From: Breviolum minutum Mf 1.05b.01
Lineage: Eukaryota > Sar > Dinophyceae > Suessiales > Symbiodiniaceae
Length of the DNA stretch: 64,000 nucleotides
Direction: 5' to 3'
Assembly: GCA_000507305.1 (NCBI GenBank)
Contig: DF240856.1
Coordinates: 1-64,000 of the forward strand
In this document: positions 47,225 through 59,537 of the stretch, one piece after another
Layout: every line of letters begins with the position of its first letter
Position numbering within the stretch: position 1 is the stretch's first letter
The notes under the pieces: generated by a model
Told to the model about the DNA's origin: nothing
Seen by the model: only the letters and a program-made list of their open reading frames with translations
The model's database searches: none
Translations under genes and position numbers: made by a program

Positions 47225-47360
47225 TCGGACTGACATCCACTGGTGGCGGTTGAGCCCAAGGATCTCAGCTTCATGCGCTAAGGCGACACAACGTCCGTGG
47301 TGCTGCCTCCGACGTACCCAGGTTTGAACCTCACGGAACGTTCCCTACCTACGAACGTCT
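47225..47360. other. GC-rich patch with tRNA-like box motifs
   Basis: On the plus strand CCCAGGTTTGAACCTCACGG resembles a T-arm/B-box. On the minus strand GTCGCCTTAGCGCATGAAGC and then TTGGGCTCAACCGCC resemble an A-box and B-box spaced as in a tRNA-derived SINE head. No full cloverleaf could be folded by eye, so it is not called a tRNA gene. Confidence 0.25.
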
Positions 47361-49998
47361 AGGGAGATGACAAGGAAAAAACAAGGGTTACAACAAGAAG
47401 TTTATATTGGCACTATATGTTTAGGGAACAGAAACATATAGGGCATATCATGTATAATTGTATCTTTTAATGATATGTATGATACGTATTTGTATCTTCG
47501 AATAGTATTTGTTAGTATATATGTATGTACGCATGCATGTATTCTATGCTAGGAGCTATGTATGTATAGCTTACATGATGTGATATACCAACCAAATACA
47601 TAGTGGATACAATAGTAGGAGTACAAAAGGCTATCTAATCATATAGCAACGATATATCTACATATACCAATCGCAACCGACTGTGCTGGTCTATTTACCT
47701 ATGAAAGTGGGAAGTTTAAGGTGCAAATTGCACGCCCATTGAGGGTCTGGGTATCATTTAGATATCAGGATCTTTGGTGTTATTCTTGACCTTCTTCATT
47801 GTCCCCCGGTAAAAAAAAACCATCCGCCTCACCTTTTTTGAAACCAGTAAAAGGTAATCCGATCACTCGGATGAAATTGGCTCATTCCTTCCCCATCAGT
47901 CCATGAAGTTTTTCACCGAGCCCCGAAACTAATGCTCATTAGCCTGGATCCAAGATTATGTAAGTAACCAAGTTGTCATTTTTGCCCAAATTTGTACCAT
48001 TTAGATCTAAAATTTAGAAGTAAGTCACATATTAAGCAGTTCCTAAACGTGTACTACCTTCCCGGGGCAAAAAAAAGTATGTACCTTTATCATGAGCTCC
48101 ATATGGTAGAAATACTAACGTTATAAATCATTCACCGTTATAAATGGCTTCACCGTTATAAGTACCATGACTAGCTACATTTGAAACCCCGTACTAACGT
48201 TACAAATGGTCTAAGTTCCATCCAGCTAACCAGTTTTTGGTCCACCAAAAAAGCTCCCCGGGGATGAAGGTGGTTTTCCTATCACAGCCCCTTGGACGAT
48301 CAAGGTACAGTATCCATGGTATGCCGCCATTGGGCATCTTGAGTAAAGGCCTCAGAAAAGTTGCAGCTTAGTAGACTTGGGGAGCATCACATATAACAAC
48401 AAAAGGTGTGTATGAGATAGGTTCTAAAGGATCATTATTTTATTTGAAAATACATCTTTGCTTTGTTTTGTCCGAAGTCTATCGTGATGTTCAGCTCGGA
48501 ACACTATGAAAGGTGGTAAACTATTGTGGATCAGCTCAACCAGCACCAAATGAAGGTTTCGTAATGTTCCCTTTGTGGGTCTTTTCACACCTTCTCAAAT
48601 TTTTCCCACGATCTTTTAAAACAACTTGATCTCATCTCATGATACTGCTTCTTACTAGGGATTCCTAATTTAATCCACTGATTATAATTCATGATACTCC
48701 ATCCACACTGAGCAGGGCAATTTTTTGTCCTATAAAAAAATCAGAGGTCCTTTGTATCCCCTTGCGTTCCTGCTCCAACTCAATACACGACGTATTTTCA
48801 CCCCGCTAAGATGAGGACGAAAGCATATTGCCAGCCATTCTCATCAGTGTCTGCATTAACAACCACCTGCACATTCTCAAAACGAGCAACATCAGCGAAA
48901 CAACGAGAGTCAACTTCGAAATTCATCATGTTAGCAAAAACCATTTGATCTGATAGCATAATCATTTGGAACGATTTCTACTAGGATGATGTGAGTACCA
49001 AATTTGCAGCAACTCGATGGTAAAATTCAAATTCAAAATTTGCGCTTTTCAGCAAAAACAGCTTTATAAAGACTGACTGTACCAAACTAAAATTCAAGAA
49101 TATGCCAATATCCTTTCAGCCAAAAGCTTTCAAACATCACCAATTCGTTGTCTGGTTTGGTGTTTTTTTTTGAATTTTGATATGCCCCCTATGAAAGGGA
49201 TGATTTTTTTGGGGGGGGAGAGAGCTCCATCAAATTCCAAAACAACAAACCTAACCAATTGTGAGGTTTGTGCTCAACATGCTCAACAATGTAAGCAAGT
49301 TGCTCAATCTGCCATCATTTGCATCTAATACCTCCATGCTTCTACTGTGCCGACAGTTCAAGGCCTTCCATTGGTAGCGATATCTTTGGCCACCAATGAA
49401 GATGATGGCCTGTGCCGTTTTCATGGTAGGCAGTATCTAATCACCGAAAATCTAAACCACTTTGAAAGCAGGTATATATTGCCTTGTACCAGTGGGTTAT
49501 ATGCCGTTATGTGCTACATACACCGGCGCTTCTTTACAATACGCATTCATGGTTTGGATTCGGATTTGCGTGATATTTTCTTGGCATTAACACCACAATT
49601 CACCCAAACAACTTCGTTCCCTCCCAACTTCACATCAAACAAAATGTTCGTTTTGTCTCACGACGATCAATTTCGCATTGCTTTCGCATCACTTTTGCTT
49701 CGCTTCTCTTCAAAAAAAGCTTGCCAAATTTGCCACATTTCTGAAGGACAATTTCCATTCCCCTGAAAAAGAGCCCTGGCCCTCAGGCCCTCAGCATAAC
49801 CAGCCTGTGGTCCTCCACATTCTTGGCCATAACCATTAACCCATGGAGGTACATCGAAACCTCCATGGTTTCACGTTTTTCCACGGATGGATGGATGGAT
49901 TCCGACCGAGAGATGTCCGTTGGTCCGTCACCGTAGGGGATGCCAAATGTTGATTCGTTATGACAATACTTGGAGATTTGCTCAAAGTATTTGGACAG

Positions 49999-50127
49999 GT
50001 TGATTCGTTTGAATTTCAACCCATTCGAAACACATGCGCAATGTCAAATGGGATCATTTCCCCAAGTAGGGATGAACATATCTGAACATTACAACAATAT
50101 TTGAGCTCACTTGAAACCACCACCTAG
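49999..50127. mobile_element. MITE-like family A copy, diverged
   Basis: GTTGATTCGTTTGAATTTCAACCC at the left, GGGATCATTTCCCCAAGTAG, and TTGAAACCACCACCTAG at the right. Confidence 0.62.
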
Positions 50128-50580
50128 TATTTTTTAGTTTCAACTTTAGCCATTCCTTGTTAGATAGCAATCAAATGAAGTCCAAAAGCAATTTTAATGC
50201 CAGTGCCACACAAAACTTCTTGGTTTTTCGCCATGGGATTTTGCCTTTCACATCCTTTTCCTCCATCAAATCTGCATCAATTTGACTATTTGACCCGAAA
50301 CAAGGTCTCTCCAAAAGTCCGTTTCCTCTACCAAAACAAACAACATGTTCTACGGGTCGGAGCGAAGGTAACTATATTCAAAATATCCCTATTGCCAAAC
50401 CCTCGGGATCCAATCACCTTCTGAGAATAGTCATGGAACCTAAATACTAGGCTGAGGAGGTGTTTTTTCTCGTCGCTGGATCCCGTCACTTAAAATAACC
50501 ATTAACATCCATTAGATTCCATTAGCCATCCATGAATGATATGTTAAGGTTGGTCATAAGGTTGATTTTGATGATGAGGT

Positions 50581-50736
50581 TTACCCTTCTTCCCATAATC
50601 ATGCTTAAGTGGAAAATGGGTGTATCTCCAATATGAGTTTCCTTTAGGGGGGCCCATTTTCCACTGAACCATAGGAAACTCATATTGGAGATACACCCAT
50701 TTTCCACTGAATCATGATTATGGGAGGAAGGGTAAC
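50581..50736. repeat. near-perfect inverted repeat with 63-nt arms
   Basis: The arm starting TTACCCTTCTTCCCATAATC and ending CCAATATGAGTTTCCT is repeated in reverse complement (AGGAAACTCATATTGG ... GGAGGAAGGGTAA) across a spacer of about 29 nt. Only about three mismatches were counted, so the hairpin is very stable or the insertion recent. MITE-like; no second copy seen. Confidence 0.85.
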
Positions 50737-52088
50737 AAAAAATCTGTACTTGACGCATGGAGCGGATACATGGGATACGTATCCATTCCATGCAACTTTT
50801 CGTGCTGTCAGGGTGCCATCAATCAGATAGTCTGCGCTGAAACCTCCAAACATAAAACGCCGTTCCTGATGGGGCAAACGGGACACCGTTCGGCCAAACA
50901 ATGCAACATGGGACATGGGACTATTCATGTGTTTTTTTTTGGTAGTCACTGGGCAAATCCAGGAAAAAAACTACAAGAGTCTGGAGAGCTCTCATGATCA
51001 CATCTTCAGAAAGTGACATATTTTTTGTGGAACATTAATCATTTGGTGCTGCTGCTTCCGATGCAGGCGTCATTTTTTTTTTTAAACGGACCCTTTGAAC
51101 ATTTCCAGGAGGGTTTCAGCATCGATCTTTCAGCAACGATGAGGTAGAAGTCAAACCTGATACCTGGTATCACCTTGACTCGCTCCACTGGTGATTTGGA
51201 ATACTTCCTGCTGCTTACGTGGCTGTGTTACTGTGTAAGTTGCCTTTCACTAAGCCAAGCCGTTCCAAAGGAGCCAGAAAATAATAGACCCTCCAACTGG
51301 GGGGTATCATATGAAATCACACCGAAGAAACTGCTTAAGAGTCGAAGATTCTTTTAAAACATTGACATTTTTACACCCATTTGAAATGTTGAAACTTTAT
51401 TAACCACCAGTATTTTTTCCCAGATGCTGCATGCTCACAACATCATCTCATCCAACAAAAAAAATCAAAACACCCACCCTTTCCCTTTCCAAGCACTTTC
51501 AAAAATACACCGTGTTTGAAAAAGTAGATGGTGCAACTCCCAAGAAAAGGTGGATAAAAGTAAGGGGCCATGATAAAAGCAATACATGGGAGTTGCGTCA
51601 TCGTCATCTACTTTCCAGGTGGTATATCATATCTGAATGTCAAACCTTCCCCCCACCACCACCATCCTGGAACCATCCATTCTTACAACCAAAGAATCGG
51701 CTTCCCAAATCACCAAATCAGGTGGATCGGAGCAAGCCTCTGTATGAGAACCATGTCTCCTGGCCAGCGGATAACAGCGAGTTTACCCCTAAAAAAAGGT
51801 CTTTAAAACACCAAAAATGAAGGCTCGTCTCCTGATACCATGCATTTTCAGGTGCGAAAATGTTAGTTTCAGGGAGGGTATGGCTGTATTTTTTTTGCGT
51901 TTGAATCATAGATGATGCTTCAAGGATGATGCCCTGAGAATCCAAATCCCCTTTTTGGTAGTTAAATATGTTGAATAGGATAGACCGCGTTTCAACCCCA
52001 ATGTGATTTGATTTGAAGTGTACACCTGGACTCTTGGTAGGGAAAATCCATGTTTTTAGGTATTGTACATCAACATGTTTATCCAAAT

Positions 52089-52181
52089 ACCCTCTAGGGA
52101 ACTAACATATCCCACCTGGGGAAGAGGAAAATCATCTTCAAAATTGACTTTTCAGGGGATATGTTAGTTTCCAGGAGGGTA
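52089..52181. mobile_element. MITE-like family B copy, well preserved
   Basis: TACCCTCTAGGGAACTAAC and ATATCCCACC at the left; GGGGATATGTTAGTTTCCAG to GAGGGTA at the right, with GGAAAATCATCTTCAAAA inside. Confidence 0.8.
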
Positions 52182-52204
52182 CACCACAACATCACTTCTT
52201 TGTC

Positions 52205-52440
52205 CCTTTGCCCCTTTCGCCCTCCCCCCCCCCCCCTCCAATCCAGAAAAAACATCCTGCCGCACCCAGATTTCCCAACCCCCCTGCCTGTGCTTCCGTT
52301 CAAACTGCCAATTTTCCGGCAACGGCACCGTGGTCGCCGGCGCGGAAAGCCCTGGTGCAGCGGAACGGCGGCGCAGGTCCAAGGTGCGTTTCCTGGGCGC
52401 ACTTTTTCGGAGGTCCGAGGCGCAGATGACATGGAAAGAC
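52205..52440 (-). CDS. possible GC-rich exon
   Basis: A short patch of high G+C next to a family B element. The minus frame reads KSAPRKRTLDLRRRSAAPG and then TTVPLPENWQFERKHRQGGW before a G-rich run. Plus frames are also open and Pro-rich. The PLPENWxF string resembles the start of a WW domain, but the second conserved Trp/Pro spacing is not evident. Boundaries are guesses and the patch may be a gene fragment. Confidence 0.22.
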
Positions 52441-53650
52441 AAGGAATTGCCTACTGTAATCTACCTGCATCAATCTATGTTGCTTTGTTGTGGTTTATCA
52501 TGTTCTGTTTTTACTGGTAAAACATATAGATATATATATACATTATAACTATTAATTACTATATAAAAGTACACGTGCGTCTTTTATATTCAAGTGGATC
52601 TTCTGGACAATTGAAGTAGGTACCTCTCTGTCTTCTGCTTCCTGAACAGTTTCGCCACTGTGGTCATGTATAAACCAACTATTACCGTGCCGATGTACTC
52701 ATTAGGATAAGCCCCCAGGCCCCAGCAACAGTGGAAAGTCAAAGGTTTTCTTTTGGTTCGCCTAATAACCATGTAATAATATCATCCTGGTGATTACTGC
52801 TACTGAGAGGAGGATGACCAGAACCTGCAGATATATATATATATACACTATATACACATGAATTTCTTATATAGAAAGTCCTGTAGAATCCTTTTCTAGT
52901 AAAGATGCAAACCGACTGCCAGACTGCCAGGTTTCCCTGTTTTTTCCATCCGAGATGCAGGAGCAAGGCAAATATGATAGGCAAGGACCATCTCCAAAGA
53001 ACAAGAAACCTGAAAGCCCAGCGACGAATCTCCAGCAAATGCTGTCCGCAACATGGATAACTGTTCACCCTTGCTACAAACAAACACCGGAAATCAATCT
53101 TTTTCTCCGTGCGAAACAGCATCTTCAGCGAAAACAACGGTGGGGAAAGGTTGAACAACGAAAAAACACTATATTTTTTTTGCACATCGAAAATGTTCAA
53201 AGGAACACCAGGTATCACTGTGTCCACGAGACACCCAAACTTTTGGACAACACCAAACGATTACAAATACAAATCTCATTGAACAATACCACAAAAGGGG
53301 TGTTACTGCCAAAACCAAAAAAACACAACTTCACAATATGTCACCATCCCTTTTTTTGATTGAGTATCAGTACCTTTCTCATGGCTGGTCAACCTACCCC
53401 CTTATTAACTGTTGGTTTCCCTTAATACGGCCTTTTTAAAGCCTTATTTCTGGGGTGGGTACGTTTGGGAGGTGTGGTAGGGTGACCGGGTGACCAGCCA
53501 TAGCTTTCATCCAAGCAGCCAAAGCTCCATGAAGAGAAACCATGATAAGGAGTACCAGAAGCGTTCCCATTGAATCACAAAAATCACGCTATTCTGCCTC
53601 GACAATTTCACACTTCGTGGAGGGGATGTGGATGATCGGATGGCAGGAGA

Positions 53651-53759
53651 TACTGTTGATGGTTCAGAAATCCGGCTAACCCGTTGAGGTTGGTAGGTTA
53701 TCCCATTATTTACAGGGTTTTATAACTCCCAGGTGGTGCAGGATTTCTTCCATCAACCA
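53651..53759. mobile_element. MITE-like family D copy
   Basis: TACTGTTGATGGTTCAGAAAT at the left and GCAGGATTTCTTCCATCAAC at the right. Closely similar to the copy at 62998. Confidence 0.76.
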
Positions 53760-54743
53760 ATATCACAAGATTTCTTCGACTGATGTCCTAAACATTGAAG
53801 CCAATACGATGTTTAGTTGGATGTCACATACTAGTTCCAAACCCAACCGGGGAAAACAAACAAGCAAAAACACATGCAATGATTTCTCTTTGGCAGGCGC
53901 TTCAAGATATATCCAGGAACCTCCAATATTGCCAGAAATGCCGGGGATCAGGAGTTGAAAAAACATCTTACCATTTGAAACCCTGCAACCATCGTCGGAT
54001 TTTTAGAAACATATTGGGAGGTTGTCCACCTAGAAAGACGTCTTTCCAAAGCACAGGCAAACACCAGTCATGTTTGTACCTTTTTTCAAGATCCAATTTG
54101 GGATATGTTGCCGGCATCAATTTGGTGTGATTGGATATGGAATGGATATGGAAACCGTTGTTGTTTGGTGCTGCACCAAATGAAGAAACTCTCCCACACC
54201 CCACATGGGTAAACTCTGTCTCCCTCTGTGGATATGTATTATTACAGTATTAAATATAATCAGTATAATTACATACGTTGCATGTGCAATGATTTACCAC
54301 CCTAAAAAGGATGCCCAAGTTTCTCATGTAAACTTCTTTTTCGAGCTTCCATCATCTGATGTCTGGATGATTTGGCCACGCATGTATAGATAGTATATCG
54401 TACCAGTAGTTACAGAAACTTTGAGTAGTCAGACCTGTGGTTCCTCATGGGACGGTGATTGTTGAGCTTTCCGATCCTGATGTTTCATACACACATGCTT
54501 ATTCACTTATATACTTATACGCAATATATTCGTCTTTTTGCTCAAACCATCGCATATTTCACGGAACCAATGGAGCAACCCTTTAATAACACCCAAACAA
54601 TCCATGTACAATGGTATATTTACACATCAAGACACACATATCAACCATCCAAGTAGGTCAATATGGATTTCTGGATATTTGCAAATGAATGATTATTTCT
54701 ATCGATATACATATATATATCTATATAGTTCCATTCCATTGGA

Positions 54744-55049
54744 CTACATGGATCTCAAGGTGGCACATACCGACTCAACAACGGTTGGAACTTTTTTAAA
54801 CGCCCGGAGTTGCCATCGAACGAAGACCATCTGGATCAGCTCTACCAATCGACCTGGAGGGCCCAAGGAAAAATCTGATCGATTTTCCAAGGATATTCTG
54901 ATATCTTCAAGGACTCCAAGGAACTCCGGATTTTTTTTAGATGTTTTTTGTGTTTCTTTTGTTTTTCGAGATTTAGGTTCCGTTTTAGGTTTTATATACT
55001 TGGTGTTTTTTTGCAGCAACATTTTTGCCATGGAATTTCTGAATGACAT
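54744..55049 (-). CDS. 101-residue ORF, doubtful
   Basis: A complete ATG-to-TAG frame with a very basic low-complexity first half (Lys/Thr/Glu, from A-rich DNA) and a more protein-like second half (VELIQMVFVRWQLRAFKKV). The last codons derive from TGGATCTCAAGG-type sequence. No splice or family evidence. The A-rich composition makes chance openness likely. Confidence 0.17.
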   Translation of the reverse strand: MSFRNSMAKMLLQKNTKYIKPKTEPKSRKTKETQKTSKKNPEFLGVLEDIRISLENRSDFSLGPPGRLVELIQMVFVRWQLRAFKKVPTVVESVCATLRSM

Positions 55050-55204
55050 TTTTTGGTGATGAGTGTGTTATTTGCTAGCTGGTTGGGATGAGGCTTCAGT
55101 GAGTCGTTGTCTTTAAAGCAAACGGGATCCCCCGGTGACGGGCAGCCGCATGGGACATGTCATGTCAACCTGGGTAACCTGGCGGGAGCTGCTCCCAAAA
55201 GATA

Positions 55205-55318
55205 TACACTCCCCAAAACGAACAGCTAGGCACCTGAAAATAGACCCCTGGAAGTTTGGAGATTCCGAACTTGGAAACCATGATGTTTAGGTGCAAGCTG
55301 TTAGTTTTAGGGAGTGTA
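55205..55318. mobile_element. MITE-like family B copy
   Basis: TACACTCCCCAAAACGAACAG at the left and CTGTTAGTTTTAGGGAGTGTA at the right, nearly perfect mirror ends, around GGAGATTCCGAACTTGGAAA. Confidence 0.8.
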
Positions 55319-55619
55319 TTTACTCGACTCCTCATTTGATATATATTTTTTTGGTGTTTTGTCTTGGGATTGGGAAATTTTGGGTCATGAAATAGGACAC
55401 CAACCCAAACAATGCATTCTTATTATACAGGAATCCCTCTAGAATGACCCATACATTTCTATTGTTTGATTGCCCCCACCAAAGTGGGTCGCATTTCATG
55501 ACCCCCTCATGGGATTTTCCATCACTTGAGACTGCTAAGCCTAACTAAACGACATCTGACGCCACCAATTGGGGTGCAACTTGGATGTGGTTAAGACACA
55601 CTACTTGAGTCACACTACT

Positions 55620-55726
55620 ATACTCCCTGGAAAACTAACATGTCCCCTGAAAATCAATGGTTGGAAGATGTATTTCCTATTGAAATAGTCCCTTTTCAGA
55701 CGACATGTTAGTTTTCGGGGGTGTAC
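55620..55726. mobile_element. MITE-like family B copy
   Basis: ATACTCCCTGGAAAACTAAC at the left and GACATGTTAGTTTTCGGGGG to TGTAC at the right, with GGTTGGAAGATGTATTTCC inside. Confidence 0.8.
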
Positions 55727-56374
55727 ATGGACCCCTATATGGCATATGGACTCTTCAACACTAGTCCGATGATTTTCCAAACTTGACTTAACTATAAAAA
55801 TCGTTCAACTAGAATACAGTATGTTCTTCCTATGCAAATCCGGTGACTCGTGAATTGACAACCAAAACAGCAAAAAGTGGCAACAAGTTGGATACAACCA
55901 CGAAAGAATGACAACTTAGCAGGTCCTTTAAATGAAGCCACAACTTTTGTAATGCTCAAGTGAATCATCCACTTTGCATAACAATCATGTATGGTATCCT
56001 TCTCCATATCTTACCCAAGTGTTTTTTCAATGTTGTTCAAATGATTTGCATAAATATATACAGAATATCATATATATATATATATACACACAAAATGGGT
56101 GTTTCCTTAAATGGTGGGTTTCCTTCCATTTCACACCCCAAGTGCTGATCTTTTTTTATGTAAGAAAACCCATGGGTTTTGTTGGGTACCACCCACCATT
56201 TTAGGAACCCCCCATAGCTTATATTATATCTTCATATTATATCCTGAAGCACCACCAGTTGATTCTAAGCCTTGGTCACACCAACTTGATTGATACCCCC
56301 CCAAAAAAAAACACGGTTTTGTGAGGTCACGGGGTGGGGATTCCAACCCAACCTTTTGGAGGTGACCTAGTTAC

Positions 56375-56494
56375 CTAGTTACGTGGTTTCAACCAACCCA
56401 ATTTTGACAAATATTAGTCAAATTGGGCTCATCTTCCGCATATAGGGATGAACATTAAAAAATATTTGAGTTGCCACTAAGTTGCCACCACCTA
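56375..56494. mobile_element. MITE-like family A copy
   Basis: CTAGTTACGTGGTTTCAACC at the left and GAGTTGCCACTAAGTTGCC to ACCACCTAG at the right; the right arm is partly duplicated. Confidence 0.68.
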
Positions 56495-56750
56495 GTAAAC
56501 TCACCGTCCCTTTTAGTGGGGCACCAAGTCCCCAGGAATTTTCCAACCAGCAAAGTCACTGATCTGTTTCTCCAAGTCCGACCAATCCAAACCACCCGTT
56601 GAAGTCGCATCACCCGTGCTGTTGGTAGAGGTATGAAGCTCCACGGGCAGGAACAAATGGCCTAAGTAACTTGTGGAACTACGAAACAGGACACCAGGGG
56701 TTGTCGTCAAAGGGTGGGTAAAACATAGGCAAACATGTGGAAGAAGAATC

Positions 56751-56751
56751 T

Positions 56752-56795
<44 letters not shown>
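56751..56795. repeat. (GAT)n microsatellite
   Basis: About 14 perfect GAT units followed by a GAACATGAT-type degenerate tail. Confidence 0.92.
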
Positions 56796-56796
<1 letters not shown>

Positions 56797-57749
56797 TGAT
56801 GAACATGATCATGATGAATATGGAACTGCAAAGGAACTTTTTATCCTACTCCCAAAAACTAGCATCAAATATACATCCCTGAAACTGGAGTCGAAGGTCC
56901 TGCTGAACCCTGGGAAAAATCATTAGGATTTGGTAACGGATGCTGTTTCTTTGGGAGGGGTCTTTTCTAATTCGAAGCCAACATAAGGCATTCCAAAATT
57001 GGAAGAAGATGCTAGAAACGGGTGAAATACCTGTAGCATTGTTTTAAAAAAAACTGACTGACAAATAGATCACCCAACCATGCGCGAAGTGATACATTCA
57101 GATCCGTTGGCTGCCAGGATAAAACACGTTATTTTGGGTTGACTACTGTAAATGGTTTCAACACATCAGGTTTGCACATATATTAAAGGTCAACCCCGAA
57201 TTAGAATATTGATTAACCACAACCAGCAAACTGTTTCATTGGGGAGTCCCGAATTTACCACAATCTAGTAGCAACATATGTCCCTTCATTTAGTATCGTA
57301 AAAGATCTCATCATGAATGTTGATAATCTCGACTAAGCCAAAGTACTCTCGAAGAAACGTTGTAACAGTACTGCAAATATACAACCCGGAACAGTATGGC
57401 GTTTGGATATCGGCTGAGTAACGAGTATATCATAATAATACCACTGATTTTAAAAATCATAATCTATGTAACATATACAAATCATAATATGCATTTATTA
57501 TATAAAATGTGATCATTCCAGGCTTCCATCTCCACACACACACACACACAATTTTGCCACACCCTACCATGCCAGCCCGAAACAACGAGTGGCCCAGTGG
57601 TTGCTCCACGGTTGCTGCAATCGTCAAGTGTCCAAAGGACACATTGACGAAGCCTCTTCTGGTCGCATCATCCTGGAAGGGGCGGCCCCGGAGGATAGGA
57701 ATCTAAGGGGTACCAAAAACACCCCAAGAAAAAAAGGCCATGGTCAATA

Positions 57750-57858
57750 GCTGTTTCTGGTTCCCTTTATAGGTGGTAGGTGATATATAATCACTTATAT
57801 ACTGCCAATTGGGTGATTATATATCACCTACCACCTATTAAGGGAACCAGGAAACTCC
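57750..57858. repeat. inverted repeat with about 45-nt arms
   Basis: GTTTCTGGTTCCCTTTATAG and GTGGTAGGTGATATATAATC at the left pair with GATTATATATCACCTACCAC and CTATTAAGGGAACCAGGAAAC at the right, over a spacer of about 17 nt. Possibly a young MITE; no other copy noticed. Confidence 0.82.
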
Positions 57859-57989
57859 ATTGACATGGTATATACCCACCCACATGAAAAATCAATCACC
57901 AATGAATTTCAGGTACCTAAAATGGAGGAATCCTGAACCATATAGCCGGCTATTTTGGGGGTGGGGTTTTCCTTAGATTTGGTGAATCA

Positions 57990-58057
57990 ATGACGGGAAT
58001 CCTTATAATTCATAATGGTATATGAACCCCTACCATTGACCTGATGAGTTTATCCCC
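57990..58057. mobile_element. MITE-like family H, partial copy
   Basis: GGGAATCCTTATAATTCATA and the right end CTGATGAGTTTATCCCC match the family H element at 39941; the left GATAAACTCATC arm is lost. Confidence 0.5.
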
Positions 58058-58234
58058 GACTACAGGGAAACTATCAAAGGGGTTATTAACCCTCATTGTC
58101 CCTTCATAATCCCTAATAAGGCCTTATTTTCTGTGGGGTGGTAGCATTGGGGGAGTACCCTTAGATTCCCATGAAGATTGAAGATCTACTTCATGCAAGA
58201 TAAAAAAGGATTACAATCTGGGTGGTTTAGTTGA

Positions 58235-58342
58235 CTAGTTGGTGGTTGAACCACCCGATTGAAAAATAACATGCGCAAATCAAATTGTATCATGTCCAAT
58301 TTGTACGGGTAAAACAAAACACTCATTTAAACCACCACGTAA
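58235..58342. mobile_element. MITE-like family A copy
   Basis: CTAGTTGGTGGTTGAACCACC at the left and TTAAACCACCACGTAAA at the right. Nearest family A copy to the gene pair at 59252-61914. Confidence 0.66.
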
Positions 58343-59251
58343 ATAATATCTTATCAACCATCAAACTCCTGAAACATGGCCAATCTTTGAGAATGTTTCC
58401 CTCATACTCAACTACCATTTGAGGTTTTGTGATTCACTAAGATTCACCTTCTCACTTTCAACCTCATGCTTACAATTAACTTTCATTTATTGATACTTGT
58501 TTTTACCACACAAACATGAAACATATTATCCCAGTCCCAGCTGGACTATAACTGGTTTACGTGACGTCAAGGCTTTCAGGGGAAAATCCTGCTTTGAAGA
58601 TGGAACTTCGTCAACCTTAACAACCAAGGTTGAAGGTTGACATTGAATATGTCATGGAAGGAAATGAAATTCTCGTCTTTTCATAGTTGGTTCTACCAAC
58701 TGGCGGTAGAAGAGCCAACTAACCATTGGCAACCATTGCCCAAAAGCTGCATAGAGAAGCTTGAAGACACATGGAACTATTTTGTAGGTGATTGGAAAAA
58801 AAGACCGGACATATATGCTCATCAATCTGGATCACCTTCCACAACAATCTGGGAAAATTGCAAGAAAGGACTTAGTTTTTGAAACCACTATTTTTTTTAT
58901 AAATACTCAGTATGTATAAAAACATATGATGTCATAAATGCAAATATCTGTTGGAAGCGGGCATGAGCGGGGACACGGGAGGAGCGGGGCAGGGGGGAGG
59001 GGCGCGTAGCTGAGCTATACACTTTTGGGGGATGCGTGTCTGGCTAGCTAAAAGTCGAAAAGAAAAGGAAAAACTGGAGCACTTTGGAACTAGCAACCAA
59101 TATGAAAAAAGCAGCCGAGTGAGTCACCGTCACAGAAGAGGCACTCAGGAACCCAACCAGGATTGTCTTTAAGAGCTTGGGTTATGTAGTGCTTCTCCTG
59201 AGACCATTGGAACTTAAAAAACGCAAGGGAGAGCCGCAGAATATTCATATA

Positions 59252-59431
59252 TTATGTCCCAGCAGCAGGGTCGAGAGCGGTGTTGGAGAACTTCGACAGA
59301 GCCTTCTCGAACACGGCCTCATTCTTCTTTTGTTGCTTTTGCACTTTGGCTGCGTGCTTCGCATCTTTCCTGGCTTTGGCGGCCTTTTCAGCGACCGCTG
59401 CCTTCCTAGCAGCTGCATTTCCGCGAGCCAT
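59252..59431 (-). CDS. 59-residue SERF/4F5-like small basic protein
   Basis: ATG at 59431, TAA at 59254-59252, one uninterrupted exon. The protein starts MARGNAAARKAAVAEKAAKA, is Lys/Ala/Arg-rich, passes through VQKQQKKNEAVFEKAL and ends TALDPAAGT. The MxRGN start, the basic helical body, the QKQQKK stretch and the total length match the 4F5/SERF family (small nucleic-acid-binding proteins that promote amyloid aggregation in animals), whose members are about 60 residues. Only the N-terminal signature is firm. Codons are GC-rich like those of the upstream gene. It begins 106 bp after the proposed stop of the J-domain gene on the same strand. An alternative is another small Lys/Ala-rich nuclear protein. 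Confidence 0.55.
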   Translation of the reverse strand: MARGNAAARKAAVAEKAAKARKDAKHAAKVQKQQKKNEAVFEKALSKFSNTALDPAAGT

Positions 59432-59537
59432 GTTTCAAGCCGTCAACGAAAAGACTTCAACGAGGGCACGTTTGAAAACCCCTGTGTTTTGAGGAGAAGC
59501 CGAAGGAAGCAGTGATGATGTCTGTTGGAGCACTTTG

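Larger units (their letters stand above)
47370..59250. other. noncoding, MITE-bearing intergenic DNA with weak ORFs
   Basis: The A, B and other elements listed cover part of it; B arms also occur at 51785-51880 and a degenerate C at 54600-54666. 48115-48200 has loose GTTATAAAT/CACC repeats. Weak open frames without supporting signals lie at 49347-49766 (plus), 51431-51820 (plus, after a TTTTTTCCCAG acceptor-like tract) and 52739-53359 (both strands). The arms at 50408-50465 repeat those at 25943. Nothing else was recognised. Confidence 0.45.

Noticed and set aside
49347..49766. 139-residue plus-strand frame
   Set aside because: It starts with a non-ATG codon, has no clear splice partner and no known motif; kept only as a weak possibility in the regional note.
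54538..55059. 173-residue plus-strand frame
   Set aside because: Its first half runs through a degenerate family C element and TA-rich repeat; composition is not protein-like.
59177..59515. 112-residue plus-strand frame
   Set aside because: It is the antisense shadow of the 59-residue SERF-like gene; its Leu/Cys-rich composition comes from antisense Lys/Ala codons.
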